A stretch of 64,000 nt of DNA from an uncultured Saprospiraceae bacterium (lineage in GTDB: Bacteria > Bacteroidota > Bacteroidia > Chitinophagales > Saprospiraceae). This document shows positions 47,136-60,271 of this stretch, piece by piece (the first letter of the stretch is position 1; each line of letters opens with the position of its first letter). Under the pieces are notes generated by a model. That model was given only the letters and a program-made list of their open reading frames with translations. It searched no databases and was not told where the DNA came from. The position numbers were made by a program, and so were the translations under genes. Location of the stretch: NCBI GenBank assembly GCA_938002665.1, contig CALLAE010000069.1, forward strand, positions 83,541 through 147,540, given 5' to 3'.

Positions 47136-47941
47136 TGATATATTACAAGACAGCAGAAGACATAGAACATATTAGAGAAAGCTGTCTCTTGGTATCCAAG
47201 ACCCTTGCTCAAGTTGCCTCAGTCCTAAAGCCTGGAATGACCGGGTTAGAAATAGATAAGCTAGCTGAAGAATTCATTTTAGATCATGAAGCCAAGCCAG
47301 GCTTTAAAGGATATAGAGGTTTTCCAGGTACCCTATGTATTTCTCCTAATGAGGGAGTTGTACATGGTATTCCCACAGACGTTCCATTCAAGGAAGATGA
47401 TATCTTAAGTATAGATTGTGGTTCATATCTCAATGGTTACTACGGTGACTCAGCATTTACTTTTGCAATGGGCGGAGTAACAGATGAAGTGATGGAGTTA
47501 TTAGTATGCACTAATGCCTCACTATATAAAGGTATAGAACAAGCCAAAGTAGGGAATAGAATAGGAGATATAAGCTTTGCTATACAGAACTATAACGAAG
47601 AAAGGAACTACTCGGTAGTGAGAGAACTAGTAGGGCATGGTATAGGTAAAAACCTACATGAGGCTCCTGAAGTACCTAATTTCGGAAGAAGGGGTAGAGG
47701 ACCTAAAATAAAGGATGGTCTAGTGATAGCAATAGAGCCTATGATTAATATGGGAGTGAAAGGTGTCAAGCAGTCTAATGATGGCTGGACTATTATCACT
47801 AAGGACAATCAGCCTTCAGCCCATTATGAGCATACTATAGCAATTACTGACGAAGGGCCGGACATTTTGTCCAATCATACCTTGATAGAAGACGTTATAA
47901 AAAATAACCCAGAAATCAGGAATATTACCCTAAAAAAATAG
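47135..47941 (+). CDS. map: Type I methionyl aminopeptidase
   Basis: LSIDCGSYLNGYYGDSAFTFAMG; VRELVGHGIGKNLHEAPEVPNFG; AIEPMINMG. Confidence 0.97.
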   Translation: MIYYKTAEDIEHIRESCLLVSKTLAQVASVLKPGMTGLEIDKLAEEFILDHEAKPGFKGYRGFPGTLCISPNEGVVHGIPTDVPFKEDDILSIDCGSYLNGYYGDSAFTFAMGGVTDEVMELLVCTNASLYKGIEQAKVGNRIGDISFAIQNYNEERNYSVVRELVGHGIGKNLHEAPEVPNFGRRGRGPKIKDGLVIAIEPMINMGVKGVKQSNDGWTIITKDNQPSAHYEHTIAITDEGPDILSNHTLIEDVIKNNPEIRNITLKK

Positions 47942-47965
47942 ATATTTGCACTCCAAAATTTTTTA

Positions 47966-48184
47966 ATGTCAAAAAAGAACCTAATTGCTCAGGATGGCGT
48001 CATTGAAGAAGCCCTTTCTAATGCAATGTTTAGAGTGAGACTTGAGAATGACCACGTAATAGTTGCTACTATCTCTGGAAAAATGAGAATGCACTATATA
48101 AGAATCCTTCCTGGAGACAAAGTGGCCGTCGAAATGTCCCCGTACGATTTGACAAGAGGCAGAATAACATACAGATACAAGTAG
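47966..48184 (+). CDS. infA: Translation initiation factor IF-1
   Basis: [59 protein letters not shown]. Confidence 0.98.
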   Translation: MSKKNLIAQDGVIEEALSNAMFRVRLENDHVIVATISGKMRMHYIRILPGDKVAVEMSPYDLTRGRITYRYK

Positions 48185-48186
48185 AT

Positions 48187-48303
48187 ATGAAAGTAAAAGC
48201 ATCCATAAAAAAAAGATCTGCTGATTGTAAGATCGTCAGAAGAAAAGGAAAGCTCTACGTTATTAACAAGAAGAACCCTAAGTTCAAGCAAAGACAAGGA
48301 TAA
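48187..48303 (+). CDS. rpmJ: 50S ribosomal protein L36 (not in the ORF track; 38 aa)
   Basis: Read directly: [38 protein letters not shown]-stop. Confidence 0.96.
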   Translation: MKVKASIKKRSADCKIVRRKGKLYVINKKNPKFKQRQG

Positions 48304-48306
48304 GAT

Positions 48307-48684
48307 ATGGCTAGAATAGCAGGAGTTGATTTACCCAAGAATAAGAGAGGCTGTATAAGCCTTACTTACGTTTATGGCATAGGTAGAACTAGAGCCAAGC
48401 AAATACTTGACAAAGTAGAAGTTGGTCATAATGTAAAGGTGAACGATTGGTCTGATGAAAACATCAAACAAATCTCTAAGCTGATACAAGACGAATACCT
48501 TGTAGAAGGTGAACTTAGAAGTGAAGTGCAGACTAACATTAAGAGATTAATGGATATCGCATGTTACAGAGGTCTGAGACATAGAAGAGGTCTCCCTGTA
48601 AGAGGGCAGAGAACACAGACCAATGCTAGAACTAGAAAAGGAAGAAAGAAAACTGTTGCTAACAAAAAGAAAGCAACTAAATAA
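48307..48684 (+). CDS. rpsM: 30S ribosomal protein S13
   Basis: [34 protein letters not shown]...[25 protein letters not shown]. Confidence 0.98.
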   Translation: MARIAGVDLPKNKRGCISLTYVYGIGRTRAKQILDKVEVGHNVKVNDWSDENIKQISKLIQDEYLVEGELRSEVQTNIKRLMDIACYRGLRHRRGLPVRGQRTQTNARTRKGRKKTVANKKKATK

Positions 48685-48692
48685 TAAGTAGT

Positions 48693-49073
48693 ATGGCAAA
48701 GGCTAAAAAGAAAAGAAAGGTAAATGTAGAACCAGAAGGTTTGGTATACATTAAAGCCAGTTTCAATAATATTATCATCTCTATGACTAACAAGGCAGGC
48801 CATGTTATATCATGGGCATCCGCAGGAAAGGCAGGTTTTAGAGGTTCTAAGAAGAATACACCATTTGCAGCTCAGATTGCAGCTAAGGATGCCGCACAAA
48901 CTGCTTATGACGCTGGAATGAGATATGCAGAGGTACTTGTAAAAGGACCTGGATCAGGAAGAGAGGCAGCTATAAGAGCAATAGATGAGATAGGTATCAA
49001 AGTAACTAGAATCAAAGATGTTACCCCTATTCCACATAATGGTTGTAGACCACCTAAGAAAAGAAGAGTTTAA
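48693..49073 (+). CDS. rpsK: 30S ribosomal protein S11
   Basis: [46 protein letters not shown]...[18 protein letters not shown]. Confidence 0.98.
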   Translation: MAKAKKKRKVNVEPEGLVYIKASFNNIIISMTNKAGHVISWASAGKAGFRGSKKNTPFAAQIAAKDAAQTAYDAGMRYAEVLVKGPGSGREAAIRAIDEIGIKVTRIKDVTPIPHNGCRPPKKRRV

Positions 49074-49114
49074 GTAAAACGACTTTTAGAAGTAAACAAT
49101 AAAGTACACAGTAA

Positions 49115-49729
49115 ATGGCAAGATATACAGGACCGACTACTAAAATTGCAAGAAAATTTGGTGAGGCAATATACGGACCGGATAAAAGCTTTGAAAAAAG
49201 AAAATATCCACCAGGCCAGCATGGTGGTGGAAGAAGAAGAAAGCAGAAGTCTGACTATTCTATGCAATTAACTGAAAAGCAAAAAGCGAAGTACACTTAT
49301 GGTGTACTCGAGAGACAATTCAGAAACTTGTTTACTAAGGCCGCAGGTAAGTCAGGAGTAACAGGAGAAATCTTGCTACAATACTTAGAAGCACGTCTAG
49401 ATAACTCAGTATATAGATTAGGCATAGCACCTACCCGAAGAGCAGCGAGACAATTGGTTTCTCACAAGCATATCTTAGTGAACGGTATATTGACTAATAT
49501 TCCTTCATACCAACTCCGCCCTGGAGATGTTGTGTCTGTAAGAAATAAATCTAGAAACCTAGAAGTAGTACAAAATTCAATCGCAGGTAGAAGTTCTGAG
49601 TCCAAAAAGTGGACATGGATAGAATGGAACCCTGAAAGAATGGAAGGAACTTTCCTAGAGTATCCTGAGAGAGAAAAAATCCCAGAAAATATCAACGAAC
49701 AACTTATTGTAGAACTTTACTCTAAGTAA
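49115..49729 (+). CDS. rpsD: 30S ribosomal protein S4
   Basis: [66 protein letters not shown]. Confidence 0.98.
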   Translation: MARYTGPTTKIARKFGEAIYGPDKSFEKRKYPPGQHGGGRRRKQKSDYSMQLTEKQKAKYTYGVLERQFRNLFTKAAGKSGVTGEILLQYLEARLDNSVYRLGIAPTRRAARQLVSHKHILVNGILTNIPSYQLRPGDVVSVRNKSRNLEVVQNSIAGRSSESKKWTWIEWNPERMEGTFLEYPEREKIPENINEQLIVELYSK

Positions 49730-49806
49730 TCGGAAGATTATTGTGTGCTAGTAGGTGACGATCTGCTATGCTTAATTCATGAATTCATTCTTTATTAAAT
49801 CAACGC

Positions 49807-50805
49807 ATGAGTATTCTAAATTTTCAGAGACCTAATAAAATCTTATTAACTAAGGCCACTGAATTTGATGGCAACTTCGAATTCAAACCTCTAGAGCCTG
49901 GTTTTGGTCAAACAATAGGAAATTCTTTACGTAGAGTATTGCTTTCTTCCCTAGAAGGTCACGCTATCAGTGCTGTAAGAATAGCTGGTGTAGATCACGA
50001 GTTTTCTACAATCAAAGGCGTATACGAAGATGTCGTGGACATCATACTCAACTTGAAACAAGTAAGACTAAAGCCGGAAATAGATATGCCGGATGCTGAG
50101 AGTGAGAAAATCTATCTTACTATAAGTGGTAAAGAACAACTTACTGCTGCAGATATAGAAGCACATACCAACGTATTCAAGGTAATGAATCCTGAACTAG
50201 TCATCTGTCAGATGGAAAAATCAGTTAACCTTGAGGTAGAGCTTACTGTAACTAAAGGAAGAGGTTATGTATCAGCAGGTGAGACACTAGCTAAAGATGC
50301 ACCTATCGGAGTCATACCGGTAGATGCTATTTATACACCAATAAAAAATGTTGCTTACAAAGTAGAATCTACTAGAGTAGGCCAACGAACAGATTACGAA
50401 AAATTAAGCATAGATATCAAGACAGATGGGACCATCCATCCTGAAGATGCAGTAAAAGAAGCATCTAGAATATTGATACAACACCTTATGCTTGTTACAG
50501 ATGAGAACATCACATTCGAAACTGAAAAGAGCAGAGAAGACGATATCGTAGATGAGCACATTCTACATATGCGTAAGTTATTAAAGACGCCACTAGAAGA
50601 TCTTGATCTATCAGTAAGAGCATATAACTGTCTCAAAGCTGCTAAGATCAACTCACTAGGAGAGATGGTTAAATATGATACTAATGAATTATTAAAGTTC
50701 AGAAACTTTGGTAAGAAATCATTAGTAGAGATAGAAGAGCTTCTTCAAAATAAAGGTCTAACCTTTGGTATGGATCTTTCTAAGTACAAACTAGACGAGG
50801 AGTAA
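49807..50805 (+). CDS. rpoA: DNA-directed RNA polymerase subunit alpha
   Basis: [37 protein letters not shown]-terminal [23 protein letters not shown]. Confidence 0.98.
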   Translation: MSILNFQRPNKILLTKATEFDGNFEFKPLEPGFGQTIGNSLRRVLLSSLEGHAISAVRIAGVDHEFSTIKGVYEDVVDIILNLKQVRLKPEIDMPDAESEKIYLTISGKEQLTAADIEAHTNVFKVMNPELVICQMEKSVNLEVELTVTKGRGYVSAGETLAKDAPIGVIPVDAIYTPIKNVAYKVESTRVGQRTDYEKLSIDIKTDGTIHPEDAVKEASRILIQHLMLVTDENITFETEKSREDDIVDEHILHMRKLLKTPLEDLDLSVRAYNCLKAAKINSLGEMVKYDTNELLKFRNFGKKSLVEIEELLQNKGLTFGMDLSKYKLDEE

Positions 50806-50812
50806 GAACATA

Positions 50813-50912
50813 GGATCGTATCGACTCAGTTCTTTCAAGACTGGATCCTTATTTAATAAATATCATTAACAGATTTTGTCATTTATGACAAGTTGATTAT
50901 ACCGACAAAATC
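50813..50912 (+). promoter_or_regulatory. Structured rpoA-rplQ intergenic leader (candidate cis-regulatory RNA)
   Basis: Hairpin 1: GGATC...CAGT-TCTTTCAAG-ACTGGATCC (50813-50848). Hairpin 2: GATTTTGTC (50872-50880) with GACAAAATC (50904-50912), competing with an inner GTCA-TTTA-TGAC hairpin. Confidence 0.4.
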
Positions 50913-50935
50913 AGTGATGAACTTAATTTTTAGTC

Positions 50936-51418
50936 ATGAGACACGGTAAAAAATTCAACCACCTAGGTAGAAAAAAAGGGCATAGAAACGCCTTGCTCAA
51001 GAATCTTTCTAAGAATCTTATTGAGCACAAAAGAATCAATACAACACTTGCAAAGGCCAAAGCACTTAGAGTGCATATAGAGCCACTTGTTACTAAAGCT
51101 AAGACCGATACGGGTCACTCAAGAAGAGTCGTCTTTAGTTATCTACAAGACAAAGAAAGTATCAAAGAACTTTTTGGACCTATAGCTACTAAGATAGGAA
51201 CTAGACCTGGTGGCTATACTAGAATAATCAAGACGGGTCATAGAAAAGGTGATTGTGCAGAAATGGCCATGATAGAATTTGTAGATTTCAATGAGGTATA
51301 CTCTAATACTGGATCTGCTAAGACAAAGAAGACAAGAAGAAGAGGAAAGAAAAGCGGAGGGGCTAAAGCTGCTGTTGCAACGGCCGCTGCTGCTCAGAGT
51401 AGTCAAGAAGAAGAATAG
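50936..51418 (+). CDS. rplQ: 50S ribosomal protein L17 with basic/Ala-rich C-terminal extension
   Basis: [45 protein letters not shown]...[26 protein letters not shown]. Confidence 0.98.
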   Translation: MRHGKKFNHLGRKKGHRNALLKNLSKNLIEHKRINTTLAKAKALRVHIEPLVTKAKTDTGHSRRVVFSYLQDKESIKELFGPIATKIGTRPGGYTRIIKTGHRKGDCAEMAMIEFVDFNEVYSNTGSAKTKKTRRRGKKSGGAKAAVATAAAAQSSQEEE

Positions 51419-51440
51419 TATTCAATAGATATATTATTAA

Positions 51441-51470
51441 ATGGGTTGCAATTCGCAGCCCATTTTTTTT
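51441..51470 (+). terminator. Rho-independent terminator at the end of the ribosomal cluster
   Basis: ATGGGTTGC-AATTC-GCAGCCCAT followed by TTTTTTT. Confidence 0.85.
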
Positions 51471-51551
51471 GTCCGCGACTATTATTGTTTGGACTGCATG
51501 CTTTTCTATTATATTATAGTGTTTCGTTATATTTGGGGCCAATCTAAAACC

Positions 51552-53950
<2,399 letters not shown>

Positions 53951-53984
53951 TAGATTATATATATTTGTGTTTGAAATTTCCCCC

Positions 53985-54290
53985 ATGAATATTAAGGAGA
54001 AACTTTTAGATACATTTCAATCTATTCGCCTATCTAACTTTTTCAATAAGTACTATATAACAGCTTTTGCTTTTGTTGTATGGCTTAGTTTTTTTGACAG
54101 ATATAATCTGATGACTCAGTACAAGCTGAGCCAAAATGTCAAACTCTTAGAAAATAAGAAACAAGATTATGAGAACCTGCTAGAAGAGGCACTAGTAGAA
54201 AGAAAGATTATCAAAAGTGATATAGAAAAATATGGAAGAGAGAAATACTTGTTCCATAAACCTGACGAAGAAATAATATTAATCAAGTAA
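53985..54290 (+). CDS. Septum formation initiator / DivIC-FtsB-like protein
   Basis: Short single-TM protein with coiled coil: [40 protein letters not shown]...[24 protein letters not shown] at 53985 preferred over GTG 53967. Confidence 0.8.
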   Translation: MNIKEKLLDTFQSIRLSNFFNKYYITAFAFVVWLSFFDRYNLMTQYKLSQNVKLLENKKQDYENLLEEALVERKIIKSDIEKYGREKYLFHKPDEEIILIK

Positions 54291-54294
54291 CGAA

Positions 54295-55311
54295 ATGAGC
54301 ACACTAGTTAATAAAGATTCCAAAATTATAGTACAAGGAATCACAGGTAAAGAAGGGAGTTTCCATACAGGTCAGATGATCGAGTATGGCACACCTATTA
54401 TAGGAGGCGTAACGCCTGGAAAAGGTGGACAAGACCACCTCGGTGTACCTGTGTATAATACAGTAGATGAAGCTGTGAAAAAGGGCGGTGCTGATACTTC
54501 TATAATTTTTGTACCACCGAGATTTGCAGGTGATGCAATTATGGAAGCTGCGTCAGCAGGTATCAAAGTCATCATCTGTATCACTGAAGGTATTCCAGTA
54601 CAAGATATGGTAAAGGTAAAAGCTTACATCAATGATTTCGATTGTAGACTTATAGGCCCTAACTGCCCAGGTGTTATGACTCCAGGTGAAGCAAAGGTAG
54701 GTATCATGCCAGGCTTTATACATAATCCAGGTAAGATAGGTATCGTATCACGTTCTGGAACCCTTACTTATGAAGCTGTAGATCAAGTGACTAAAGCTGG
54801 AATGGGACAGTCTACTTGTATAGGAATAGGAGGAGATCCTATTCCAGGTACAACAACTAAAGAAGCAGTAGAACTTCTAATGAATGATCCTGATACTGAA
54901 GGTATCGTTATGATAGGCGAGATAGGAGGAAGCATGGAAGCAGATGCAGCTCACTGGATCAAAGAACATGGAACTAAGCCAGTTGTAGGCTTTATAGCTG
55001 GCCAGACAGCTCCTAAAGGAAGAACAATGGGACATGCCGGTGCTATAGTAGGAGGCAAGGATGATACAGCGGAAGCGAAGATGGAAATCATGAGAGCTTG
55101 TGGTATCTCTGTAGTTAATTCTCCTGCAGATATAGGCGTGACAATGGCTAGACTGATGGGGAAGATAGAAACCAAATCAGAAGCAGATATTAAGAAAATG
55201 CTAGAGCCAGAATTAGTAGCGTATGCTAACGAGCTAGGGATATCTGCTCATGTAGATGACCTGAAAGCGGATACACTTACTAAAGTGATGAAGCTTCTAG
55301 GATATAGCTAA
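54295..55311 (+). CDS. sucD: Succinate-CoA ligase subunit alpha (with a C-terminal extension)
   Basis: [22 protein letters not shown]...[48 protein letters not shown]. Confidence 0.95.
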   Translation: MSTLVNKDSKIIVQGITGKEGSFHTGQMIEYGTPIIGGVTPGKGGQDHLGVPVYNTVDEAVKKGGADTSIIFVPPRFAGDAIMEAASAGIKVIICITEGIPVQDMVKVKAYINDFDCRLIGPNCPGVMTPGEAKVGIMPGFIHNPGKIGIVSRSGTLTYEAVDQVTKAGMGQSTCIGIGGDPIPGTTTKEAVELLMNDPDTEGIVMIGEIGGSMEADAAHWIKEHGTKPVVGFIAGQTAPKGRTMGHAGAIVGGKDDTAEAKMEIMRACGISVVNSPADIGVTMARLMGKIETKSEADIKKMLEPELVAYANELGISAHVDDLKADTLTKVMKLLGYS

Positions 55312-55342
55312 AAAAATAACTTCGACTAAAGTTATAATAAGG

Positions 55343-55371
55343 AGCCTCGCAATTTTTTGTGAGGCTTTTTT
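55343..55371 (+). terminator. Rho-independent terminator after sucD
   Basis: AGCCTCGCA-ATTTTT-TGTGAGGCT followed by TTTTT. Confidence 0.8.
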
Positions 55372-55421
55372 AGTCTTACTAGATTCACCTAGATTTTTAT
55401 GAATTCAGATATCTTTATGCT

Positions 55422-56174
55422 GTGACTTCGAGGTATTTCATACGCCTAGCATATAACGGATCAGACTTTTCTGGCTGGCAAAACCAACCCAATGCCCCTA
55501 CGGTACAAGCTGAAATAGAAAAAGCCTTATCCATCCTCTATAATTCTGAGATCCATGTCGTAGGCTGTGGGCGGACGGACACTGGTGTACATGCCTCTGA
55601 TTTTTATCTGCACGTAGATTTAGATAATCGTTTTAGCGGGGAGCTACTCTTATTTAAGCTCAACTCTATGGTGCCTAACTCCATTGCCTTCCGCGAGATA
55701 ATGCAAGTGCCAGCCGAGGCGCATACCAGATTTGATCCTGTCTCTCGCTCCTATACTTATAAGATGACTTTTGCCAATGACCCTTTTAGGCCTCACACTA
55801 TATATAGATTTGACCAGTCGGGTAGACCAGACTTTGATCTCATGAATGAAGCTGCAGCCCTGCTCTTGGAGTATGATTCGTTTTTTCCTTTTTGCAAAAC
55901 ACATAACGACAGTGAAACTTACTTCTGTAATCTAACAGTTTCAGAATGGCGAAAAGAAACAGACAGCGAATGGCATTATAGGGTTACCTCTAATCGTTTT
56001 TTAAGAGGTATGGTAAGAATGATAGTAGGCATGACTTTGAATGTAGGACTGCACCGTCTAGATATAGAAACCGTGAAGAATGCTATGGATAAGCAGTTGC
56101 GACTACAAAAGGCCTGGGCAGTACCAGCAAAGGGGCTGTTCCTAAGCAACATAAGCTATCCAGACTATTCTTGA
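55422..56174 (+). CDS. truA: tRNA pseudouridine(38-40) synthase TruA
   Basis: RLAYNGSDFSGWQNQPNAPTVQAEIEKAL; GCGRTDTGVHA; GTG start. Confidence 0.94.
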   Translation: MTSRYFIRLAYNGSDFSGWQNQPNAPTVQAEIEKALSILYNSEIHVVGCGRTDTGVHASDFYLHVDLDNRFSGELLLFKLNSMVPNSIAFREIMQVPAEAHTRFDPVSRSYTYKMTFANDPFRPHTIYRFDQSGRPDFDLMNEAAALLLEYDSFFPFCKTHNDSETYFCNLTVSEWRKETDSEWHYRVTSNRFLRGMVRMIVGMTLNVGLHRLDIETVKNAMDKQLRLQKAWAVPAKGLFLSNISYPDYS

Positions 56175-57445
56175 AAAAGGTGCTCATATATAGCCCCATA
56201 AAGTCCAATAAATTAGACTATGTGTTCAAGTTTATTTTTGAGCAACAACTGGGGCTAGATTGGAAATATCTGACAGAGATTCAGGAGGTGGAAGTACTAT
56301 CAGAATCATCACTACTCATCAATTATTCCGCCACAGCTATCAAGCAGGCTATCTGGATAAAGAACAGTAATTATTTTTCTCACTTCCAGATGGATACTAT
56401 TCCAAGCTTCCAAGAAGAGTTAATTTTTTCTTCAGATTCAGCATCCAGCTTTGATCTTTTTGCAGCTGTCTTTTACCTATTAGCTAGGGTAGAGGAGTAT
56501 GGAGAAAACAACTGGGATGAGCATGGTCGTTTTCCCTCCTCTCAAAGTATCCTCTCCCAGAAAGATTTACTCAGTATACCAGTAGTGGACAAGTGGGTAG
56601 GAGAGCTGCGAAAGGAAGTAGAAAAGAAGTCTGGCCAGTCCCTCATTCCTAAGATTTACAAATTTATTTCTACTCTAGACATAGATCATATCTATGCATA
56701 CAAAGGGAAAAGTACATTAGTCACACTAGGCGCTTTAGCAAAAGATGTCGTTCGGCTTAAAGCTCGAAGGCTAATAGATAGACTAAAAGCGCAAGATCCT
56801 TATGATCGTCTGGAGAATATATTGCAGTGGCATGAGCAGGTGGATTTGATACCGCAGTTTTTTGTTTTGACAGCAAGCAGAGGCCCATATGATAAAAACC
56901 TCTCGCCACAGAGCAACCATTTCCATACACAGATTCTCCAGCTCAGCACAAAAGCTCCTCTTGGCATTCACCCTTCCTATCAGTCTAGTAAAGACTGGTG
57001 CTTTGATGAGGAAAAAGGAACTTTAGAAAACATAATAAAGCAACCTGTCCACCAATCTCGGCAGCATTTTCTTAGGCTTCGATTCCCCGCTACTTACCGT
57101 AGTCTCATCGCAGCAGAGATAAAAGAAGATTATTCGATGGGCTATCCTGATGTGCTAGGCCATAGGGCAGGCACTTGTAGCCCTTTTTTCTGGTACGACC
57201 TTGAAAAAGATGAAGAGACAGAGCTCATGATTTTTCCTTTTCAGTTAATGGATGTCACTATGAAGAATTACTTGAAGTATGATCCTGAGACTGCACTAAA
57301 GGCAGCAAAGCGAATTGTCGATTCTGTAAAAGAAGTCAATGGTACTTGTTGCCTTATCTGGCATAATAGCTCCTTCTATGAGGAAGAAGGTTGGGCAGGC
57401 TGGGAGGCAGTATACAGAGAAATCTTATCTCTGGCCTCAGCATAA
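56171..57445 (+). CDS. Polysaccharide deacetylase-family-like protein (DUF7033-type N-terminus)
   Basis: 424 aa; DLFAAVFYLLARVEEY, FISTLDIDHIYAYKGK, LGIHPSYQSS, DVLGHRAGTCSPFFWYDLEKD. TTG start overlaps the truA stop. Confidence 0.65.
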   Translation: MKKVLIYSPIKSNKLDYVFKFIFEQQLGLDWKYLTEIQEVEVLSESSLLINYSATAIKQAIWIKNSNYFSHFQMDTIPSFQEELIFSSDSASSFDLFAAVFYLLARVEEYGENNWDEHGRFPSSQSILSQKDLLSIPVVDKWVGELRKEVEKKSGQSLIPKIYKFISTLDIDHIYAYKGKSTLVTLGALAKDVVRLKARRLIDRLKAQDPYDRLENILQWHEQVDLIPQFFVLTASRGPYDKNLSPQSNHFHTQILQLSTKAPLGIHPSYQSSKDWCFDEEKGTLENIIKQPVHQSRQHFLRLRFPATYRSLIAAEIKEDYSMGYPDVLGHRAGTCSPFFWYDLEKDEETELMIFPFQLMDVTMKNYLKYDPETALKAAKRIVDSVKEVNGTCCLIWHNSSFYEEEGWAGWEAVYREILSLASA

Positions 57446-57461
57446 TCTTTATATTTAGACT

Positions 57462-58934
57462 ATGGAAGGATTAGGGCTTTCGCCGATAATGCTGGTTAGT
57501 GTAGTAGGGGGATATTTTCTATTCTTATACTTTATTTCTTATCTGACTGGAAAGGACGCGGATACACAGACTTTCTTCACGGCTCAGCGCCAGTCCCCTT
57601 GGTATCTTGTAGCCATAGGAATGATAGGTGCTAGTCTCTCAGGGGTGACCTTTATCTCGGTACCAGGCTGGGTAGAAAGCACTCAGTTTTCTTATATGCA
57701 GATGGTCTTCGGCTATCTGTTGGGTTATCTCATAATTGCTACTGTGCTGATGCCGATGTATTATCGTATGGATTTGACCTCCATCTATACTTATCTGGAA
57801 GAGCGGTTTGGTATGGCCTCTTATAAGACAGGAGCTGCTTTCTTTTTATTATCACGTACTGTACAAGCTTCTTTTAGATTATATCTCGTAGCATTAGTCT
57901 TGCAATCATTTGTGATGGATGCCTATGGTATTCCTTTTTGGCTGACTGTAGCCATGACCATATTGATGATATGGATATATACACATCGGGCAGGTATAAA
58001 GACCATCGTTGTGACAGATGTTTTTCAGACTGTGTTTATGTTGTCCGCAGTCATCATGACTATAGTAACTATAGGTCGCGCGATGGATTTATCTTTAGGT
58101 AATTTGATTAGTGAAGTATGGCGCAGTGATTATTCTAAGATGCTGTTTTTTGAAGGTGGCTGGAGTGATTCTCAGAATTTCTTTAAGCAGTTTCTAGCTG
58201 GTGCTTCTATAGCTGTAGTGATGACTGGTCTAGATCAAGATATGATGCAAAAAAATCTGACTTGTAAGAATATAGGGGAAGCACAGAAGAATATGTTTTG
58301 GTTCAGTATAGTCTTGATTTTTGCTAATATTCTTTTCCTATCGCTAGGTGTTATCCTTTATCTATATGCCGCACAGTTGGGTATGGACCTTCCGGCTAAG
58401 AGAGATTTATTGTTTCCCACCATAGCGCTTAATCATTTGTCACCTGCCCTGGGGATAGTGTTTGTGTTAGGGCTTATAGCGGCGGCCTATTCTAGTGCAG
58501 ATTCTGCACTCACTTCTCTGACGACGTCTTACTGCGTGGACTTCTTGGGCTTTGAAAAGAAGGAAAGAACTGAAGCTGAGAAAAAGAAAACTAGGCTACT
58601 AGTGCACATCATGTTTTCCTTTCTGTTACTATTCGTCATAGTTATCTTTTATTATATCAATGATGATGCAGTTATCAGCCAGATCTTCAAGGTAGCTGGT
58701 TATACCTACGGACCTCTGCTTGGCTTATATGCCTTTGGCTTTTTTATGAGACAAGGCGTCAGAGACAAATGGGTTCCTATAGTCTGTATCCTTTCGCCTA
58801 TTCTGACTTATGTTATTAATGCTAATTCTGAGGCCTTACTAGGAGGTTATAAGTTTGGTTTTGAATTACTTATTCTCAATGGGCTGATTACTTTTTCTGG
58901 ACTCTTATTACTGAGTAAAAAAGGGACGGACTGA
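57462..58934 (+). CDS. Sodium:solute symporter family transporter
   Basis: Multi-TM; DTQTFFTAQRQSPWYLVAIGMIGASLSGVTFISVPGWV; GLIAAAYSSADSALTSLTTSYCVDFL. Confidence 0.92.
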   Translation: MEGLGLSPIMLVSVVGGYFLFLYFISYLTGKDADTQTFFTAQRQSPWYLVAIGMIGASLSGVTFISVPGWVESTQFSYMQMVFGYLLGYLIIATVLMPMYYRMDLTSIYTYLEERFGMASYKTGAAFFLLSRTVQASFRLYLVALVLQSFVMDAYGIPFWLTVAMTILMIWIYTHRAGIKTIVVTDVFQTVFMLSAVIMTIVTIGRAMDLSLGNLISEVWRSDYSKMLFFEGGWSDSQNFFKQFLAGASIAVVMTGLDQDMMQKNLTCKNIGEAQKNMFWFSIVLIFANILFLSLGVILYLYAAQLGMDLPAKRDLLFPTIALNHLSPALGIVFVLGLIAAAYSSADSALTSLTTSYCVDFLGFEKKERTEAEKKKTRLLVHIMFSFLLLFVIVIFYYINDDAVISQIFKVAGYTYGPLLGLYAFGFFMRQGVRDKWVPIVCILSPILTYVINANSEALLGGYKFGFELLILNGLITFSGLLLLSKKGTD

Positions 58935-58974
58935 CCGCAATTCATGAGGGGCTACCTCAATAAAGTTGTTAGAT

Positions 58975-59163
58975 ATGGATATATGGAGGTATTACCTACT
59001 CTTCTTCTATGACCAATTTTGTCAAAGCAAAATTTTGGTCAAGCAAGGAAAGTAATTAGAGGCAAAGCAGTACCTCTCTAAAAGTAGAAATCTAGCCGAG
59101 TCCACTGGCAATAACTATGACCTAGAACAAATAGAACAATTTCAAGAAACTCTAAAAAACTAA
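58975..59163 (+). pseudogene. Possible decayed TPR-like gene remnant with in-frame stop
   Basis: Frame reads MDIWRYYLLFFYDQFCQSKILVKQGK-stop(59053-59055)-LEAKQYLSKSRNLAESTGNNYDLEQIEQFQETLKN-stop. The GK-x-LEAKQYLxKSxxLAExTGN pattern is TPR-like. Confidence 0.4.
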
Positions 59164-59171
59164 AGAACAAA

Positions 59172-59205
59172 AAAGGATCATTCAATTTTAAATGAATGAT
59201 CCTTT
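59172..59205. terminator. Strong bidirectional-looking hairpin terminator
   Basis: Perfect 13-bp AAAGGATCATTCA-ATTTTAAA-TGAATGATCCTTT flanked by A/T tracts. Confidence 0.7.
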
Positions 59206-59448
59206 AATTAAGATACTGAAAAAATGTCTTTTAAAGAGAATCAGAGATAGGAATGATTCGATTAAGAATTCAAATGTAGCTTTTATAGACCTAGCATGTT
59301 TGTCACGGTTTTAACATTTAGGGATTGCAACTGACAGCTAGTTGTCAGATAAAGAAAGAAGCTGTTTTTAGCTAGTATTCTAGTTTTTTTTGTAATCCTT
59401 CACTTTCTTCCTTTGAGAAAGTTATATGCCTTTTCCTAATTTTACCTT

Positions 59449-60258
59449 ATGAGTAGAACCACAGAAAAAGATTCTAACTACCGCCACTTAGATAAAATGA
59501 CAACTGAAGAACTATTGAGTAATATCAACCGCGAAGATCAATCTGTCCCACAAGCCATTCAACTTGTCCTTCCTAGCATCTCCGCTCTTGTAGAGGCAGT
59601 CTATCAGAAGATGTCCGCAGGAGGCCGGCTCTTCTACATAGGTGCAGGCACTAGTGGGCGCTTAGGCATAGTAGATGCATCAGAATGCCCACCCACCTTT
59701 GGAGTACCACATGACTGGGTCGTCGGCATTATATCTGGAGGTGACCGTGCTATCAGAAAAGCAGTAGAGTTTGCAGAAGATGATACAGCCCGGGCCTATA
59801 AAGATCTCCAAGCCTATGATGTTTCCAGCGCTGACTTTGTTATAGGTATCGCTGCTTCTGGAACAACACCATATGTAATAGGTGGCTTAGCACAATGCCA
59901 GCAAGCAGGAATTCAGACTGGCTGCATCGTCTGTAATAAAGAAGCGCCTATGGAGCAGCATGCAGATTTTGCCATAGTCTGTGAAGTCGGGCCAGAATTT
60001 GTAACAGGAAGTACTAGAATGAAAGCAGGCACCGCACAAAAGCTCATTCTCAATATGATAAGTACTTCTGTCATGATTAAGCTAGGTAGGGTAGTGGATA
60101 ACAAGATGGTAGATATGCAGCTAAGCAATGATAAGTTAGTAGATCGTGGTGCAAAGATGGTTATGAAGCAGTCGACACTAGATTATGATGCTGCCAAAGC
60201 ACTCCTGCTAAAACATGGCTCTGTAAGAAGCGCTTTAGCTAGTATTGAAACTGTATAA
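59449..60258 (+). CDS. murQ: N-acetylmuramic acid 6-phosphate etherase
   Basis: GGRLFYIGAGTSGRLGIVDASECPPTFG; VIGIAASGTTPYVIGGL; EVGPEFVTGSTRMKAGTAQKLILNMIST. Confidence 0.95.
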   Translation: MSRTTEKDSNYRHLDKMTTEELLSNINREDQSVPQAIQLVLPSISALVEAVYQKMSAGGRLFYIGAGTSGRLGIVDASECPPTFGVPHDWVVGIISGGDRAIRKAVEFAEDDTARAYKDLQAYDVSSADFVIGIAASGTTPYVIGGLAQCQQAGIQTGCIVCNKEAPMEQHADFAIVCEVGPEFVTGSTRMKAGTAQKLILNMISTSVMIKLGRVVDNKMVDMQLSNDKLVDRGAKMVMKQSTLDYDAAKALLLKHGSVRSALASIETV

Positions 60259-60271
60259 GTAGATACTTGAC

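Noticed and set aside
51441-51551. 37-aa N-terminal extension of CarA in the tracked ORF
   Set aside because: The extension spans the rplQ rho-independent terminator; the conserved CarA N-terminus begins at 51552.
58935-59448. Possible mobile element scar around the TPR remnant
   Set aside because: No transposase, target-site duplication or terminal inverted repeats visible; the hairpin at 59172-59205 reads as a terminator.
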